DNA from: Streptomyces tropicalis
Lineage (GTDB): Bacteria; Actinomycetota; Actinomycetes; Streptomycetales; Streptomycetaceae
Assembly (NCBI RefSeq): GCF_029269835.1
Contig: NZ_JARJBB010000005.1
Location: forward strand, 1 to 64,000
Length of the DNA stretch: 64,000 nt
Reading direction: 5' to 3'
The translations under genes and the position numbers were made by a program. Positions 35,180 through 44,357 of the stretch are shown here, in pieces (within the stretch, counting starts at the first letter, position 1; every line of letters starts with the position of its first letter). A model generated the notes under the pieces. It had not been told where the DNA came from and did no database searches. It saw only the letters and a list, made by a program, of their open reading frames with translations.

Positions 35180-35434
35180 TCACTGTGGCCGCGCGTCCCG
35201 GTTCCGCAAGGAGCCGACGCCGTCGACGTCGGCGAAATGGTGATAGGCGTGCGCCTGACGGCGTGCATCGCGAAGCCTGCGCCTGGTCGCCGCTTCGATC
35301 CGCCCCGCTTCGGGATCGAACGGCATTCTCCGTCGTTCCCGCCGCACCAGCACGGTCACGGCGGCGGCCAGAACGGACGCCAAGCCCCCCAGGGCCGCGA
35401 TCATGTAACCCACCCGCCCACCGTCCCCCGCCAT
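35180..35434 (-). CDS. small one-helix membrane protein (hypothetical)
   Basis: 84 residues (or 74 from the inner ATG at 35404). One N-terminal transmembrane helix (MIAALGGLASVLAAAVTVLV) is followed by RRERRR and a basic, helix-prone tail with AATRRRLRDARRQAHAYHHFAD. Family not recognised. It lies among decayed genes, so expression is doubtful. The hydrophobic-then-basic order and codon usage support coding. Confidence 0.45.
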   Translation of the reverse strand: MAGDGGRVGYMIAALGGLASVLAAAVTVLVRRERRRMPFDPEAGRIEAATRRRLRDARRQAHAYHHFADVDGVGSLRNRDARPQ

Positions 35435-35599
35435 GACGTCGGATCAGAGCCGCCCGCAGCGGTGCACGCGCCGCTCGAAGCAAGGCGGTCGCCCCACGGT
35501 ACTCACCGGACCGCCCGGCGTGAACGGATGCTTCCGGCATCAAGTCCCGCCCGGGTCCTGCCGCCTTCCGGCAGCGTCCCCGGCCGAGGCGGCCCTCCA

Positions 35600-36544
35600 C
35601 TGAGTACGACCGCGCTCGCGGTGTTGTGGGGTTCGGGCTTCCTGTGGATCACGGTGGCGCTCGACGCGGGATGACGCCCTGCCACATCGCCTTCGTGCGA
35701 TCCGCCCTCGGCTCGGTCGCCCTCCTCCTGCCGGCCTGCGGTTCCCGGCAGCGCCCGCCGCGATCCCATGACACGTGGGGGCGCCTCTTCGCGGCCGCGC
35801 TCTTCTGCGACCCCCTGCCGTTCCTTCTCTTCGGCATCGGTGAGCGGGCCGTCGGCTCCGGCCTGGCGGGCGTGCTGCGCGCGACGGCTCCTCTGTGGTC
35901 CGCGCTGATCGGCGCCGCCCTCGGCAGGGACTGCCGGGCATCGGCCGGATCCCCCGGGCGGCCTGCTGGTCGGGTTCGCCGGCACGGTCGTGGTCTTCGC
36001 TCCGTGGCAGGCGAACGGCCTTCCGCGCGGGGGCACGCTCGCGATGCTCGGCGCGGCGGCGCGCTACGCCGTCGGCTTCGCCTCCACGGGCAGGCGGCCG
36101 ACCGGCCGCGGTTCCGACCCGCCGGCCCTCTCGGCGGCCCAGTTCCTCGCCGCCACGGCGCTCACGGTGCCGCTCCCCGCCGCCGGGGCGCGGCGCCCGC
36201 GGGCCTCGCCAGTGCGGGCGGTACTCGCCGTCACCGTCCTCGGAGTCTTCAGCACCGGTCTCACCTTCTCCCTCGGCTGCCGCCTCATCGCGGACGAGGG
36301 AGCCACCGGCACGGCCACCGTCGGGTACCTCCTGCCCGTCGTCCCGGTGTCACGGGGCTCGACGGTCCTGGACGAGCCGGTCGGCGCACGCGTGACCGTG
36401 GGGGCGGCCGTCTTCCTCGCCGGCGTGGCGGCGGCACGGTGGCGGCAACGCCCGCCGGCCCCCTCCGCCACGGCGGGCCCCCCGGACTCGCAGGACCCTG
36501 CGCACGCGACGGCCCCGAGGGAGCTCACCGCTCGCGAGCGGTGA
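35600..36544 (+). pseudogene. EamA/DMT-family transporter with two frameshifts
   Basis: The first helix is in one frame (TTALAVLWGSGFLWITVALDAG). A shift at about 35670 leads to CHIAFVRSALGSVALLLPA and ERAVGSGLAGVLRATAPLWS, and a second near 35940 to LLVGFAGTVVVFAPWQ, then the second EamA repeat (AAQFLAATALTVPLPA; FSTGLTFSLGCRLI; TATVGYLLPVVPV). Together they cover a full 10-helix exporter of about 310 residues. The start codon is also lost (CTG where ATG is expected). Confidence 0.75.
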
Positions 36545-36546
36545 GC
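36523..36546. promoter_or_regulatory. 24-bp perfect palindrome
   Basis: GCTCACCGCTCG at 36523-36534 followed directly by its reverse complement at 36535-36546, overlapping the end of the EamA remnant. It could act as a terminator or an operator. The next 390 bases (to 36936) show no gene. Confidence 0.5.
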
Positions 36547-36920
36547 GCAGTGTGCGCCCTGCACCCCGGCTCCCGCCGATCGGCCGCGAGCCCCGGCCGT
36601 GGGCGGCGGGACGTCCACCGTACGCACCGCCCTCCGGTTGGGCGGAACCTTTCTGACGACGGGTTTCCTGCTGGTCCCCTCTCCCCTCTCCCCCGCCCCG
36701 CGATCGCCGCGCCGCTCCCGTGCAGGAGGTGGCGCGGCCGACTTCCCTGACGGGCCGTGAGTCCACGTCCACACCATCGCACCTGTCGCAGGATCAGCCC
36801 GCGCACAGCGCCCCTTGGCGGCCCCTCGCGGGCCCGCGCCGGAGGGCCACCGGACGGCCGTCCGGCCGCCACCACCACCCGATCTGCTGCCACATGAGTG
36901 ACCGGGCGTCAGATATCACT

Positions 36921-37134
36921 CCGGGAGGCTAATGGCATGTCAATGAGTAAGAAAATAGGCTTAGTTGATTTCTCCGCAACCTGCCCCAAGTCACCCGATC
37001 GGCCCATCGGCGACACCGTTCACGAGCCCGTGGATATGACATCAAATAGGACAATCAGTACGTTCAATCTCAGCACCGGTCACCAAGGCCGATTGCACGC
37101 AGAGCAGATTGCTCCCGAAGGAGAAATGAACGAC
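36921..37134 (+). promoter_or_regulatory. AT-richer leader of the Asn-rich secreted protein
   Basis: This stretch is much richer in A+T than its surroundings. GGGAGG (36923-36928) precedes an ATG at 36937 that opens a reading frame running, without a stop, into the downstream protein. It reads MSMSKKIGLVDFSATC and contains a TTA codon. Codon choice (AAA, ATA, TTA) is unlike Streptomyces genes, so I read it as a promoter/leader rather than coding sequence. Confidence 0.45.
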
Positions 37135-37671
37135 ATGGCCATGACCCGTTCGCACGCGTTCACCGCTGCCGTCGCCGCCGCTGCTGCCCTGACGGCGACC
37201 GGCCTCACCTACGCCGTGGCGGCCCCCGCACTGCCCGCGGCCCCCGCCGTCGCGCAGTCGGCCACCGCCCAGGCGCCCATGGGTGGCGACAACAACAACA
37301 ACAACAACCAGAGCAAGGGCAACGAAGGCAACAACAACAACGACCACGGGCGCCGGGGATTCGACGAGGGCTGGATCCACATCAACGAGCGCTCCTACTC
37401 GGCGCACCCGGGCGGCTGCGTCACCGTCGTCAGCGGCCTCGGCTCGCGGAGCCTCAACGTCCGCAACGACTCGCGCCGGACCGTCGAGGTCTTCCGCGGG
37501 GCCACCTGCGACAACGGTGCCCCGATCGCCACCGTCGGCCCGCACAGCTCGAGCGACGGCGTCCACACCGGCTGCACCAGGGGCGTGAAGGTCGAGGACG
37601 GCGTCGTGGGCAGCTTCCGCGTCGTCGAGGACCGTCGCGGTGACCGAGGCGGCGAGCGGGGCGAGTACTAA
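37135..37671 (+). CDS. secreted Asn-rich protein of unknown function
   Basis: 178 residues from ATG 37135 (ATG 37126 is only two bases from the AAGGAG site; both are possible). A signal peptide with Ala-rich core ends near VAQSATAQA. A low-complexity spacer rich in Asn follows, encoded by (AAC)6 at 37291-37308 and (AAC)4 at 37330-37341. Then comes a compact domain: GWIHINERSYSAHPGGCVTVVSG, RSLNVRNDSRRTVEVFRGATC, and a C-terminal Arg/Gly tail. Cysteines in the domain (GGC, ATC, TGC) could form a disulphide. I know of no family. A clear terminator follows. Confidence 0.7.
   Translation: MAMTRSHAFTAAVAAAAALTATGLTYAVAAPALPAAPAVAQSATAQAPMGGDNNNNNNQSKGNEGNNNNDHGRRGFDEGWIHINERSYSAHPGGCVTVVSGLGSRSLNVRNDSRRTVEVFRGATCDNGAPIATVGPHSSSDGVHTGCTRGVKVEDGVVGSFRVVEDRRGDRGGERGEY
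37291..37308 (+). repeat. (AAC)6 trinucleotide repeat
   Basis: Six tandem AAC codons encode an Asn run in the spacer of the secreted protein. A second (AAC)4 tract is at 37330-37341. Repeats of this type can change length by slippage, altering spacer length without frameshift. Confidence 0.85.
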
Positions 37672-37703
37672 ACCAGTAAACCGTCCCCTCACCCAGCAAC
37701 ACC

Positions 37704-37736
37704 CAACCCCGGCCCACTCGTGGAGGGCCGGGGTTG
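37704..37736 (+). terminator. hairpin terminator of the Asn-rich protein gene
   Basis: A perfect 12-bp inverted repeat (37704-37715 with 37725-37736) around a nine-base loop, 33 bases after the stop. Confidence 0.75.
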
Positions 37737-38057
37737 CCCCCTGTTCACCGGCCGGGACACGGCGACCCCGAAGCGGCCGGGACGGTGGCCGGCCCGACTG
37801 CGGCTCACCGGGAGGCGTCGTCACTCTCCGTAGCACCCTCGGCCGTATCAGGGGCCGCCCGCGGATGAGCGCCCGTGCGGGGTGAGTGCACTATGGATTG
37901 GTACCGGTTGCCGACGGCCGGTGCCCTGGAGCGCGATGGGTTCCCCCAGGGCGGACCGGGGACGCGTCCCGGCTCACCGACGACACCGGTTGCCTGGGCG
38001 AATCACTCCTGCCCGGGGCTGCTGACCGGGAGGTCGGCAGGTGGAAGGAGCGAGGTG

Positions 38058-40139
38058 ATGAGCCGAGCGGAGAGGCTCCCGGCGGAGATCGACCGCCCCG
38101 AGGACGGCGCGTCCGCCCCGAGCGGCCTGATGGATCTGCTGAACGTCGCCGCCGTGCTGCTGGAGGCCGACGGCAAGATCGACATGTGGAGCCCTCAGGC
38201 CGAGGAGCTCTTCGGCTACTCCGTCGACGAGGCTGCCGGGCAGTTCGCGGCGCAGCTCCTCATACAGCCGGAGCACCGCGACGCGGCCATCAGGCTCTTC
38301 GCCGAGGTGATGGAGACCGGCCGGGACTGGGCGGGTGCGTTCCCCGTCCGGCACCGGGACGGCAGCACCCGACTGGTCGAGTTCCGCAACATGCGGCTCC
38401 AGGACAACCTCGGTGACTACTACGCGCTGGGACTGGCCACCGACAGGTCGACGCTGCGGCAGGTGGAGCGCAACCTGGCGCTGTCCACCCGCCTGGTCAC
38501 CCAGGCTCCCATCGGGCTGGCCATCCTGGACACCAGCCTGAGGTACGTGGTCGTCAACCCGGCCCTCGCCGCGATGCACGGCGTCCCCGAGGCCGACCAC
38601 CTCGGCCGCAACCTCTGCGACGTCCTGGCCGGACCGGGCTTCCCGGCCGCGGAGAAGGCGATGCGCCGGGTCCTGGAGACCGGTGTCCCGGTCGTGGACC
38701 AGCACACGGTGGGCCGCACCCGCGTCGATCCGGACAACGACCGCGCCTGGGCCGTGTCGTTCTACCGGCTGGAGGACCACCACGGGCGTGCGCTGGGACT
38801 CGCCAACGTGGTGGTGGACGTGACCGACCGGTACCGGGCGGCCCAGAAGGCGGACCGGGCCCAGCAGCGCCTGCGCCTCGTGGCCGACGGCTCCGCCCGT
38901 ATCGGCACCACCCTGGAGGTGGAGCGGACGGCGCAGGAGCTGGCCGACGTGGTCGTGCCCGACCTGGCCGACATGGTCGCCGTCGACATCCTGGACTCGG
39001 TCCTCCAGACGGGACGCACGGAGCTCGGCGAGGGACCGCCGGTCTTCCGGGCACTGGCGGTGAAGAGCGCCTACCCCTCCCCCGCCACCGAAGCGCTCGT
39101 ACCGCCCGGCCAGCTCACGAGCTACCACCCCGACCACCCCGCGGCCCGCTGCATCCGCACCCTGCGCCCCGTACTGATCAGCCATGTGGCCGAAGGCGAC
39201 CTCGCCCGGATCTCCGCCGGTCCCGAGGCGGCCCGCCTCCTGGCCCGGGCCGGCATCCACTCCGACATGGCCGTGCCCCTCATCGCCCGCGGGGAGATCA
39301 TCGGCGTCATGGGGCTGGCCCGCGCCCGCAAACCCCTGCCGTTCGACGAGGACGATGTCGCCCTGGCGATCGAGCTGGCCTCGTGCGCCGCGCTGAGCAT
39401 CGACAACGCCGTCCTGCACCAGCACGTCCGCAGCGCCGCCGAGACGCTCCAGCGCAGCCTGCTGCCGCATCCCTCGCCCCGGCACCCGGGTCTGGAGGTC
39501 GCCGCCCGCTACCGGCCCGCCCAGGCCTTCAACGAGGTGGGCGGAGACTGGTACGACGTCATCCCGCTCGACGGCGACCGGACCGTGCTCGCGGTCGGCG
39601 ACGTCATGGGCAGCGGCATCACGGCCGCCGCCACCATGGGCCGCCTGCGCACCGCCACCTCCACCCTCGCCGACCTGGATCTCCCCCCCGCCCAGGTCCT
39701 CACGCACCTCGACAAGATCACGCAGAGTCTGGATCCCTACATCGCCACCTGTGTGTACGCGGTGTACGACCCGCACAGTGGCCGGCTGCAGGTGGCCTCC
39801 GCGGGCCACCTGCCCCCGGTCCTGGTCCAGGCCGGCCGGCCCCCCGAGCTCCTCGGCCTGCCGACGGGCACCCCGCTCGGCGTCGGCGGCGTCCCCTTCG
39901 AGACCGTCACCGTCGAGCTGCGGCCCGGCGATCAGCTGGTCCTCTACACCGACGGGCTGGTCGAGACCCGCGACGACCCCATCGACGAGCGCCTCGGCGA
40001 CCTGCTGCGCCTGATGTCGCCGCCCACCCGCTCCGCCGAGGAGATGTGCGACCGGCTCCTGCAGCGGCTCCGGCACCCGTCCGGCCACGACGACGTCGCA
40101 CTCCTCATCGCCCGCGCCCAGCCGCTGGCGGCCCCCTGA
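38058..40139 (+). CDS. PAS-PAS-GAF-PP2C (SpoIIE-type) phosphatase
   Basis: 693 residues from ATG 38058, preceded by GAAGGAG; earlier in-frame starts add only low-complexity sequence. Domains: PAS at about 25-130 (LLEADGKIDMWSPQAEELFGY), PAS at about 150-270 (LAILDTSLRYVVVNPALAAMHG), GAF at about 290-450, and the PP2C phosphatase from about 465 (LQRSLLPHP, FNEVGGDWYDVIPL, LAVGDVMGSG, LVLYTDGLVETRD, HDDVALLIA). It is soluble, so it is a cytoplasmic sensor that probably dephosphorylates an anti-anti-sigma factor. Such multi-sensor phosphatases are abundant in Streptomyces and the partners are rarely adjacent, as here. Confidence 0.92.
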   Translation: MSRAERLPAEIDRPEDGASAPSGLMDLLNVAAVLLEADGKIDMWSPQAEELFGYSVDEAAGQFAAQLLIQPEHRDAAIRLFAEVMETGRDWAGAFPVRHRDGSTRLVEFRNMRLQDNLGDYYALGLATDRSTLRQVERNLALSTRLVTQAPIGLAILDTSLRYVVVNPALAAMHGVPEADHLGRNLCDVLAGPGFPAAEKAMRRVLETGVPVVDQHTVGRTRVDPDNDRAWAVSFYRLEDHHGRALGLANVVVDVTDRYRAAQKADRAQQRLRLVADGSARIGTTLEVERTAQELADVVVPDLADMVAVDILDSVLQTGRTELGEGPPVFRALAVKSAYPSPATEALVPPGQLTSYHPDHPAARCIRTLRPVLISHVAEGDLARISAGPEAARLLARAGIHSDMAVPLIARGEIIGVMGLARARKPLPFDEDDVALAIELASCAALSIDNAVLHQHVRSAAETLQRSLLPHPSPRHPGLEVAARYRPAQAFNEVGGDWYDVIPLDGDRTVLAVGDVMGSGITAAATMGRLRTATSTLADLDLPPAQVLTHLDKITQSLDPYIATCVYAVYDPHSGRLQVASAGHLPPVLVQAGRPPELLGLPTGTPLGVGGVPFETVTVELRPGDQLVLYTDGLVETRDDPIDERLGDLLRLMSPPTRSAEEMCDRLLQRLRHPSGHDDVALLIARAQPLAAP

Positions 40140-40187
40140 AGGCCCCCGGCCGGGACCGGACCGGACGCGCACCGGAGGGAACCCGCC

Positions 40188-41123
40188 ATGAAGGCAGCAG
40201 TCATCACCCGGTACGGCGACATCGACGAGGTGGTCGGCGTCGCCGACGTCCCCACCCCCGCACTCGGACCCGAGGACGTACTGATCGAGGTACGGGCCGC
40301 GGGCGTCAACCCGATCGACCATCTGATCGTCAAGGGCTTCCTCGCTGCGGGGGAGCTCACCGGCCCTCTGGTCCTCGGCAGCGAGGCGGCCGGCGTGGTC
40401 TCCGCGACCGGCCCCGAGGTCACCCGGTTCGCCGTCGGCGACGAGGTCTTCACACGGGTGGACCCGCGGGTGGGCGGCGCCTTCGCCGAGTTCGCCACCG
40501 TCCACCAGGACCTGGTCGCGGCCAAACCCGCCTCGCTCTCCTTCGAGGAGGCCGCGTCCCTGCCGCTGGCCGGCCTGACCGCCTGGCAGGCGCTCACCGA
40601 GCAGGCGACGGTCGGCGAGGGGAGCCGCGTGCTGATCCACGGCGGGGCCGGCGGGGTCGGCTCGGTGGCGGTCCAGATCGCCAAGGCCCTGGGAGCGGAG
40701 GTGATCGCCACCGCGAGCACCGACAGTGTCGACCTGGTGCGGGACCTCGGGGCGGACCGCGTCGTGGACTACCGCACGGAGCGGTTCGACGAGTTGGTCT
40801 CGGACCTCGATGTCGTCGTGGACACCGTCGGCGGAGCGACCCAGGAGCGCTCGTTCCGGGTGCTCAAGCCCGGCGGCACCCTGGTCTCCGTCGTCCCCGT
40901 CGCCGACGCCGAGACCCGCAAGGCCGAGTGGAAGGTCGACGCGCGGAGCTTCTTCATGCGCCCGGACGGCGCACAACTGGCCCGGCTCGCCGATCTGGTG
41001 CGCGACGGCCGGCTGCGGCCGCTGGTGCAGAAGGTGTTCCCGCTCGGCGCCACCGCCGACGCGCTGACCGGCGTCCAGCACGGCGGCGCACGCGGCAAGA
41101 CCGTGCTCCGCGTCTCCACCTGA
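40188..41123 (+). CDS. NADPH-dependent quinone oxidoreductase-like (MDR family, zinc-free)
   Basis: 311 residues. Motifs: VIEVRAAGVNPIDHLIVKGF-type N-terminal segment, ASLPLAGLTAWQAL, and the Rossmann loop HGGAGGVGSVAVQIAKALGA. No zinc cysteines are present, which marks the quinone-reductase branch. It likely reduces quinones or enones with NADPH. GGAGGGAA precedes the ATG. It follows the phosphatase by 48 bp, but a functional link is not apparent. Confidence 0.9.
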   Translation: MKAAVITRYGDIDEVVGVADVPTPALGPEDVLIEVRAAGVNPIDHLIVKGFLAAGELTGPLVLGSEAAGVVSATGPEVTRFAVGDEVFTRVDPRVGGAFAEFATVHQDLVAAKPASLSFEEAASLPLAGLTAWQALTEQATVGEGSRVLIHGGAGGVGSVAVQIAKALGAEVIATASTDSVDLVRDLGADRVVDYRTERFDELVSDLDVVVDTVGGATQERSFRVLKPGGTLVSVVPVADAETRKAEWKVDARSFFMRPDGAQLARLADLVRDGRLRPLVQKVFPLGATADALTGVQHGGARGKTVLRVST

Positions 41124-41210
41124 CCGTCCGTCCGGCCGCGCCGGGACCGTACGACCGCCCTGGGCCGCGGTCGCCCGGCCGGGGCCCGGCGGGGCAGGCA
41201 TGACCGGCCG

Positions 41211-41705
41211 CTACCCCCAGAACCCGGCGTGCACCGCCACCGCCTCCTCGTACAGGTACGGACCGGCCACCTCCACCAGGCCGCCGCCCGCCTCGAAGAC
41301 CCGGCGGCACGGCAGATCGAGCACGGGTTCTTCGGGATCCGCCCCGGCCAGGACGTTCAGCTCGCCGGCCGCGAGTGCGTACACGACCCGGCGCACGCCG
41401 CTCCAGTGAAGGGCACCGGCACACATCGCACACGGTTCCGTACTGGTGTAGACGGTGGCGTGCCTGAGCTGCCCGGGCTCCAGCAGGCGCGACGCCGACC
41501 GGACCAGGTTGGTCTCCGCGTGCCCCGTGAGGTCGCGTTCCGTCAGCACCGTGTTCTCGGCGGTGAGCAGCACGTTCCCTTGCGCGTCGGTCAGCAGCGC
41601 ACCGAACGGATGGTTCCCGTGCTGCCGCCCCCGGGCCGCCAGCTCGATGGCCGCGAGCAGATGCGCCCGGTCCTGATCGGTCAACGGGTCCGGTGACTGC
41701 GTCAT
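41211..41705 (-). CDS. nucleoside/nucleobase deaminase (CMP-deaminase fold)
   Basis: 164 residues. The zinc motif is His62-Ala-Glu64 (GHAETNLV) and Cys92/Cys95 (PCAMC), with HPFGALLTD near residue 32, as in guanine deaminases and related nucleobase deaminases. Glu64 is the general acid/base. The ATG follows GAGGAG. TadA is less likely because the C-terminus and the context are wrong. An imperfect palindrome lies 31-46 bp upstream. The 350 bases between it and the ABC operon (41706-42056) hold only the two divergent promoters. Confidence 0.88.
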   Translation of the reverse strand: MTQSPDPLTDQDRAHLLAAIELAARGRQHGNHPFGALLTDAQGNVLLTAENTVLTERDLTGHAETNLVRSASRLLEPGQLRHATVYTSTEPCAMCAGALHWSGVRRVVYALAAGELNVLAGADPEEPVLDLPCRRVFEAGGGLVEVAGPYLYEEAVAVHAGFWG

Positions 41706-41735
41706 GACGTGCTCCTCGGGGTGGTCCTGACGAGA

Positions 41736-41751
41736 GGTTATACGTATGACC
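41736..41751. promoter_or_regulatory. candidate operator upstream of the deaminase
   Basis: A 16-bp palindrome GGTTATACGTATGACC with 14 of 16 positions symmetric, in an unusually AT-rich spot right where the deaminase promoter should be. TetR-type operators look like this, but no intact regulator is adjacent. Confidence 0.45.
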
Positions 41752-42056
41752 TCATCCTGTGCCAGAAGCTCGCGGCGCGGCGTCGCCGCGGGGCCGCACC
41801 GCTCACCCGCCGGCGCCCGGCCGGTGGACAGGCCATGGGCCGTACGCGCCGAGGAGGCGGGAGCCCTTCTCGCGGGCCCCGAGCCCGTACACACCCCGAG
41901 CGGAGGAGTGTTGTCCGGATCCGGCGCGATGTGGGCCGCTTGTACGCACGCCTTGCCGACGCCTTGACGGTCCGTTCCACGAGCGTTCAACCCGCCGTCC
42001 ACGTCCGGGTCGTGTGCCGTCCCTAGGGTCGCTGCGGCTTTCGAAGGAAGGGACGC

Positions 42057-42998
42057 ATGGACGCACACCTCGCGGTCCGGGCGCGCGGGATCACCAAGTG
42101 CTTCGGCGACGTCGTCGCACTCGACGACGTCGATCTGGACGTGGCACCGGGGCGGATCCACGGCTTGGCCGGACCGAACGGCGCGGGCAAGACGACGTTG
42201 CTCGGTCTGCTGCTGGGCCTGGCCGTGGCCGACGGCGGCGGGCTCCGGATCCTTGGTTCGCCGGCCGGGCGGGCGTTCGCCGCTCCCGACGGTGTCGCCG
42301 GCTTCGTGGACGGGCCGGGTCTCTACCCCGCGCTCACCGCCCGGCAGAACCTGGCCGCGCTGGCGGCGCTCCGCGGCCGCGACGCGCGGACGGCGGGGAT
42401 CGACGAGGTGCTCGACCAGGTCGGGCTCACCGATGTCGCCGACGACCGGGCCCGCGGCTTCTCCCTGGGCATGCGTCAGCGGCTCGGGCTCGCCGCCGCC
42501 CTGCTCACCAGGCCCCGGCTGCTCGTGCTCGACGAACCCTCCAACGGCCTCGACCCGGCCGGGAAGAGGCACGTGCACGGCGTCCTCACCCGGCTCGCGG
42601 CGGACGGGACCGGCGTCGTGCTCTCGAGCCACCGCATGGACGACCTCGAGGCGCTGTGCTCGGACGTCACCATCCTCGCCACCGGGCGGGTGGTGTTCTC
42701 CGGCCCGCTCGGCAAGCTGGCCGCCGAGAACGGTGAACTCGACTACCGGGTGCGCACCTCCGACGTGAACGCCGCGCGCCGGCTGGCCGCCGGCACGGCC
42801 GGGATCCGCGTGGTCGACGGCACCGGGGCCCCGCACGACGTGGAGGCGCTCGTCGTGCGCGGGCTGGTGCCCGCCCTCGACGAACTCGTGGCGCGGCTCG
42901 TGCAGTCGGACATCGCGGTGCGCGAGCTGGCACCCGTGGTGTCGCCGCTGGAGGCCGCGTTCCTCGCCCTCACCGAACGTCAGGAGACCGGCCGATGA
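42057..42998 (+). CDS. ABC transporter ATP-binding protein
   Basis: 313 residues with Walker A (GPNGAGKTTLL), the signature FSLGMRQRLGLA, Walker B (LLVLDEPSNGLDP) and the H-loop LSSHRMDDLE. A C-terminal extension of about 85 residues is typical of drug/natural-product export ATPases. GAAGGAAGGGACGC precedes the ATG. The permease overlaps its end by four bases. No SBP is present, so this is an exporter or a membrane-protein-maintenance ABC. Confidence 0.93.
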   Translation: MDAHLAVRARGITKCFGDVVALDDVDLDVAPGRIHGLAGPNGAGKTTLLGLLLGLAVADGGGLRILGSPAGRAFAAPDGVAGFVDGPGLYPALTARQNLAALAALRGRDARTAGIDEVLDQVGLTDVADDRARGFSLGMRQRLGLAAALLTRPRLLVLDEPSNGLDPAGKRHVHGVLTRLAADGTGVVLSSHRMDDLEALCSDVTILATGRVVFSGPLGKLAAENGELDYRVRTSDVNAARRLAAGTAGIRVVDGTGAPHDVEALVVRGLVPALDELVARLVQSDIAVRELAPVVSPLEAAFLALTERQETGR

Positions 42999-44353
42999 CC
43001 GCGACCGTCGCCACGGACGGCGTCGTCGGCGCCCGTCCCGTGTCGGTTCCGCGCGCCTACCGCTTCGAACTCGTCAAGCTGGTCTCGCAGGTGCGGATCC
43101 GCCTGCTCGTCCTCGCCTGCTGGATCGCGCCGGCGCTCTTCGTCGCCGGGGTGAGCCGGCAGAGCACGCTCCCCGCCGACACCCTCTTCGGCCGCTGGAT
43201 GCACGCCACGGGGTGGGCCGGACCGCTGGTCGTGCTCGGTTTCGCGGGCACCTGGGCGCTGCCGCTGCTGACCTCGGTGGTCGCGGGCGACGTGTTCGCC
43301 TCCGAGGACCGCCTCGGTACCTGGCGCCACCTGCTCGTGTCGGTCCGCTCCCCCCGGCGGATCTTCGCGGCGAAGGCACTGGCGAGCCTGACGGTCGTCG
43401 TGCTACTCGTCGCCGGGCTGGCCTGTTCCAGCACGGTCGGCGGACTCGTGTCGGTCGGCGACCAGCCGCTGGTCGGCCTCGACGCCCACCTGCTGACGCC
43501 GGAGGACGCCGCCGGCAGGGTCCTGCTCGCCTGGGGCTGCGCCCTCGCCCCGACCCTGAGCCTCGCCGCGATCGGACTGCTCGGGTCCGTCACGCTGGGG
43601 CGGTCCCCCATGGGACTGCTGCTGCCCCCGCTCGCCGCGCTCGCGATGCAGGTCGCCCAGATGCTGCCGCTGCCCGTCGCCGTGCGCCTCGCCCTGCCCG
43701 GCTACGCATTCGTCTCCTGGAACGGTCTGTTCACCAGCCCGGCACAGCTCGCCCCGCTCCTGATCGGCATCACGGTCAGCCTGGTGTGGGCCCTGCTCGC
43801 GACGGCGCTGGCGTGTCTGCTCTTCCTCCGGCGCGACTTCACCAGCCCGGCCCATGACGGCTCCGCGCGCCGCGCGGTCACCGCCGGCCTCCTGCCACTG
43901 GTCGCCGTGGCCGCCCTCACCGTCGCGGTGATCGCCGCGGCAACCCCGTCGACGGGCTCCGGGATCGGGCAGGACAAGATCCAGCGTTCCCTCGCCACGG
44001 CGTTCGCGCACCTCTACCGCATGCAGACCCGTCAGCTCCACCGTCCCGCCGTCACGGAGGCGCGCCTGCGGGTCGCGGCGGCGTGCACCAAGGGCGACGG
44101 CCAGGTCGCCCCTCGGGGAGCGGGCAACGACTGGCGTTGCGTCGTCACCTGGCACCTGCCCGGCACCGCGGTCGCAGGGACGGCCGTCTACCAGCTCGAC
44201 GTCACGTCGGACGGGCGGTTCGTGGCCGACGGCGACGGGCCGAAGGCAGTGAACGGCTACTTCCTGGTGCGGACCCCGACCGGGGACGCACCGAACCCGC
44301 TGTGGCAGTTCGACGGCGACGTCGAACTGCTCGACACCACCCCGGAGGGATAA
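42995..44353 (+). CDS. ABC transporter permease with extracytoplasmic C-terminal domain
   Basis: 452 residues. Six helices lie in residues 25-310, of the ABC-2 type (RIRLLVLACWIAPALFVAG; IGLLGSVTLGRSPMGLLLPP). After the last helix comes a soluble region of about 130 residues (IQRSLATAFAHLYRMQTRQLH to VELLDTTPEG) with a Cys pair, expected outside the cell. The overlap with the ATPase gene (ATGA) shows translational coupling. The next gene, a secreted YncE/phosphoesterase, starts four bases later, so the three act together. Confidence 0.85.
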   Translation: MTATVATDGVVGARPVSVPRAYRFELVKLVSQVRIRLLVLACWIAPALFVAGVSRQSTLPADTLFGRWMHATGWAGPLVVLGFAGTWALPLLTSVVAGDVFASEDRLGTWRHLLVSVRSPRRIFAAKALASLTVVVLLVAGLACSSTVGGLVSVGDQPLVGLDAHLLTPEDAAGRVLLAWGCALAPTLSLAAIGLLGSVTLGRSPMGLLLPPLAALAMQVAQMLPLPVAVRLALPGYAFVSWNGLFTSPAQLAPLLIGITVSLVWALLATALACLLFLRRDFTSPAHDGSARRAVTAGLLPLVAVAALTVAVIAAATPSTGSGIGQDKIQRSLATAFAHLYRMQTRQLHRPAVTEARLRVAAACTKGDGQVAPRGAGNDWRCVVTWHLPGTAVAGTAVYQLDVTSDGRFVADGDGPKAVNGYFLVRTPTGDAPNPLWQFDGDVELLDTTPEG

Positions 44354-44357
44354 TTCC

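Noticed and set aside
37974..41201. 1075-residue minus-strand reading
   Set aside because: It mirrors the PAS-GAF-PP2C and reductase genes, which have clear domains on the plus strand.
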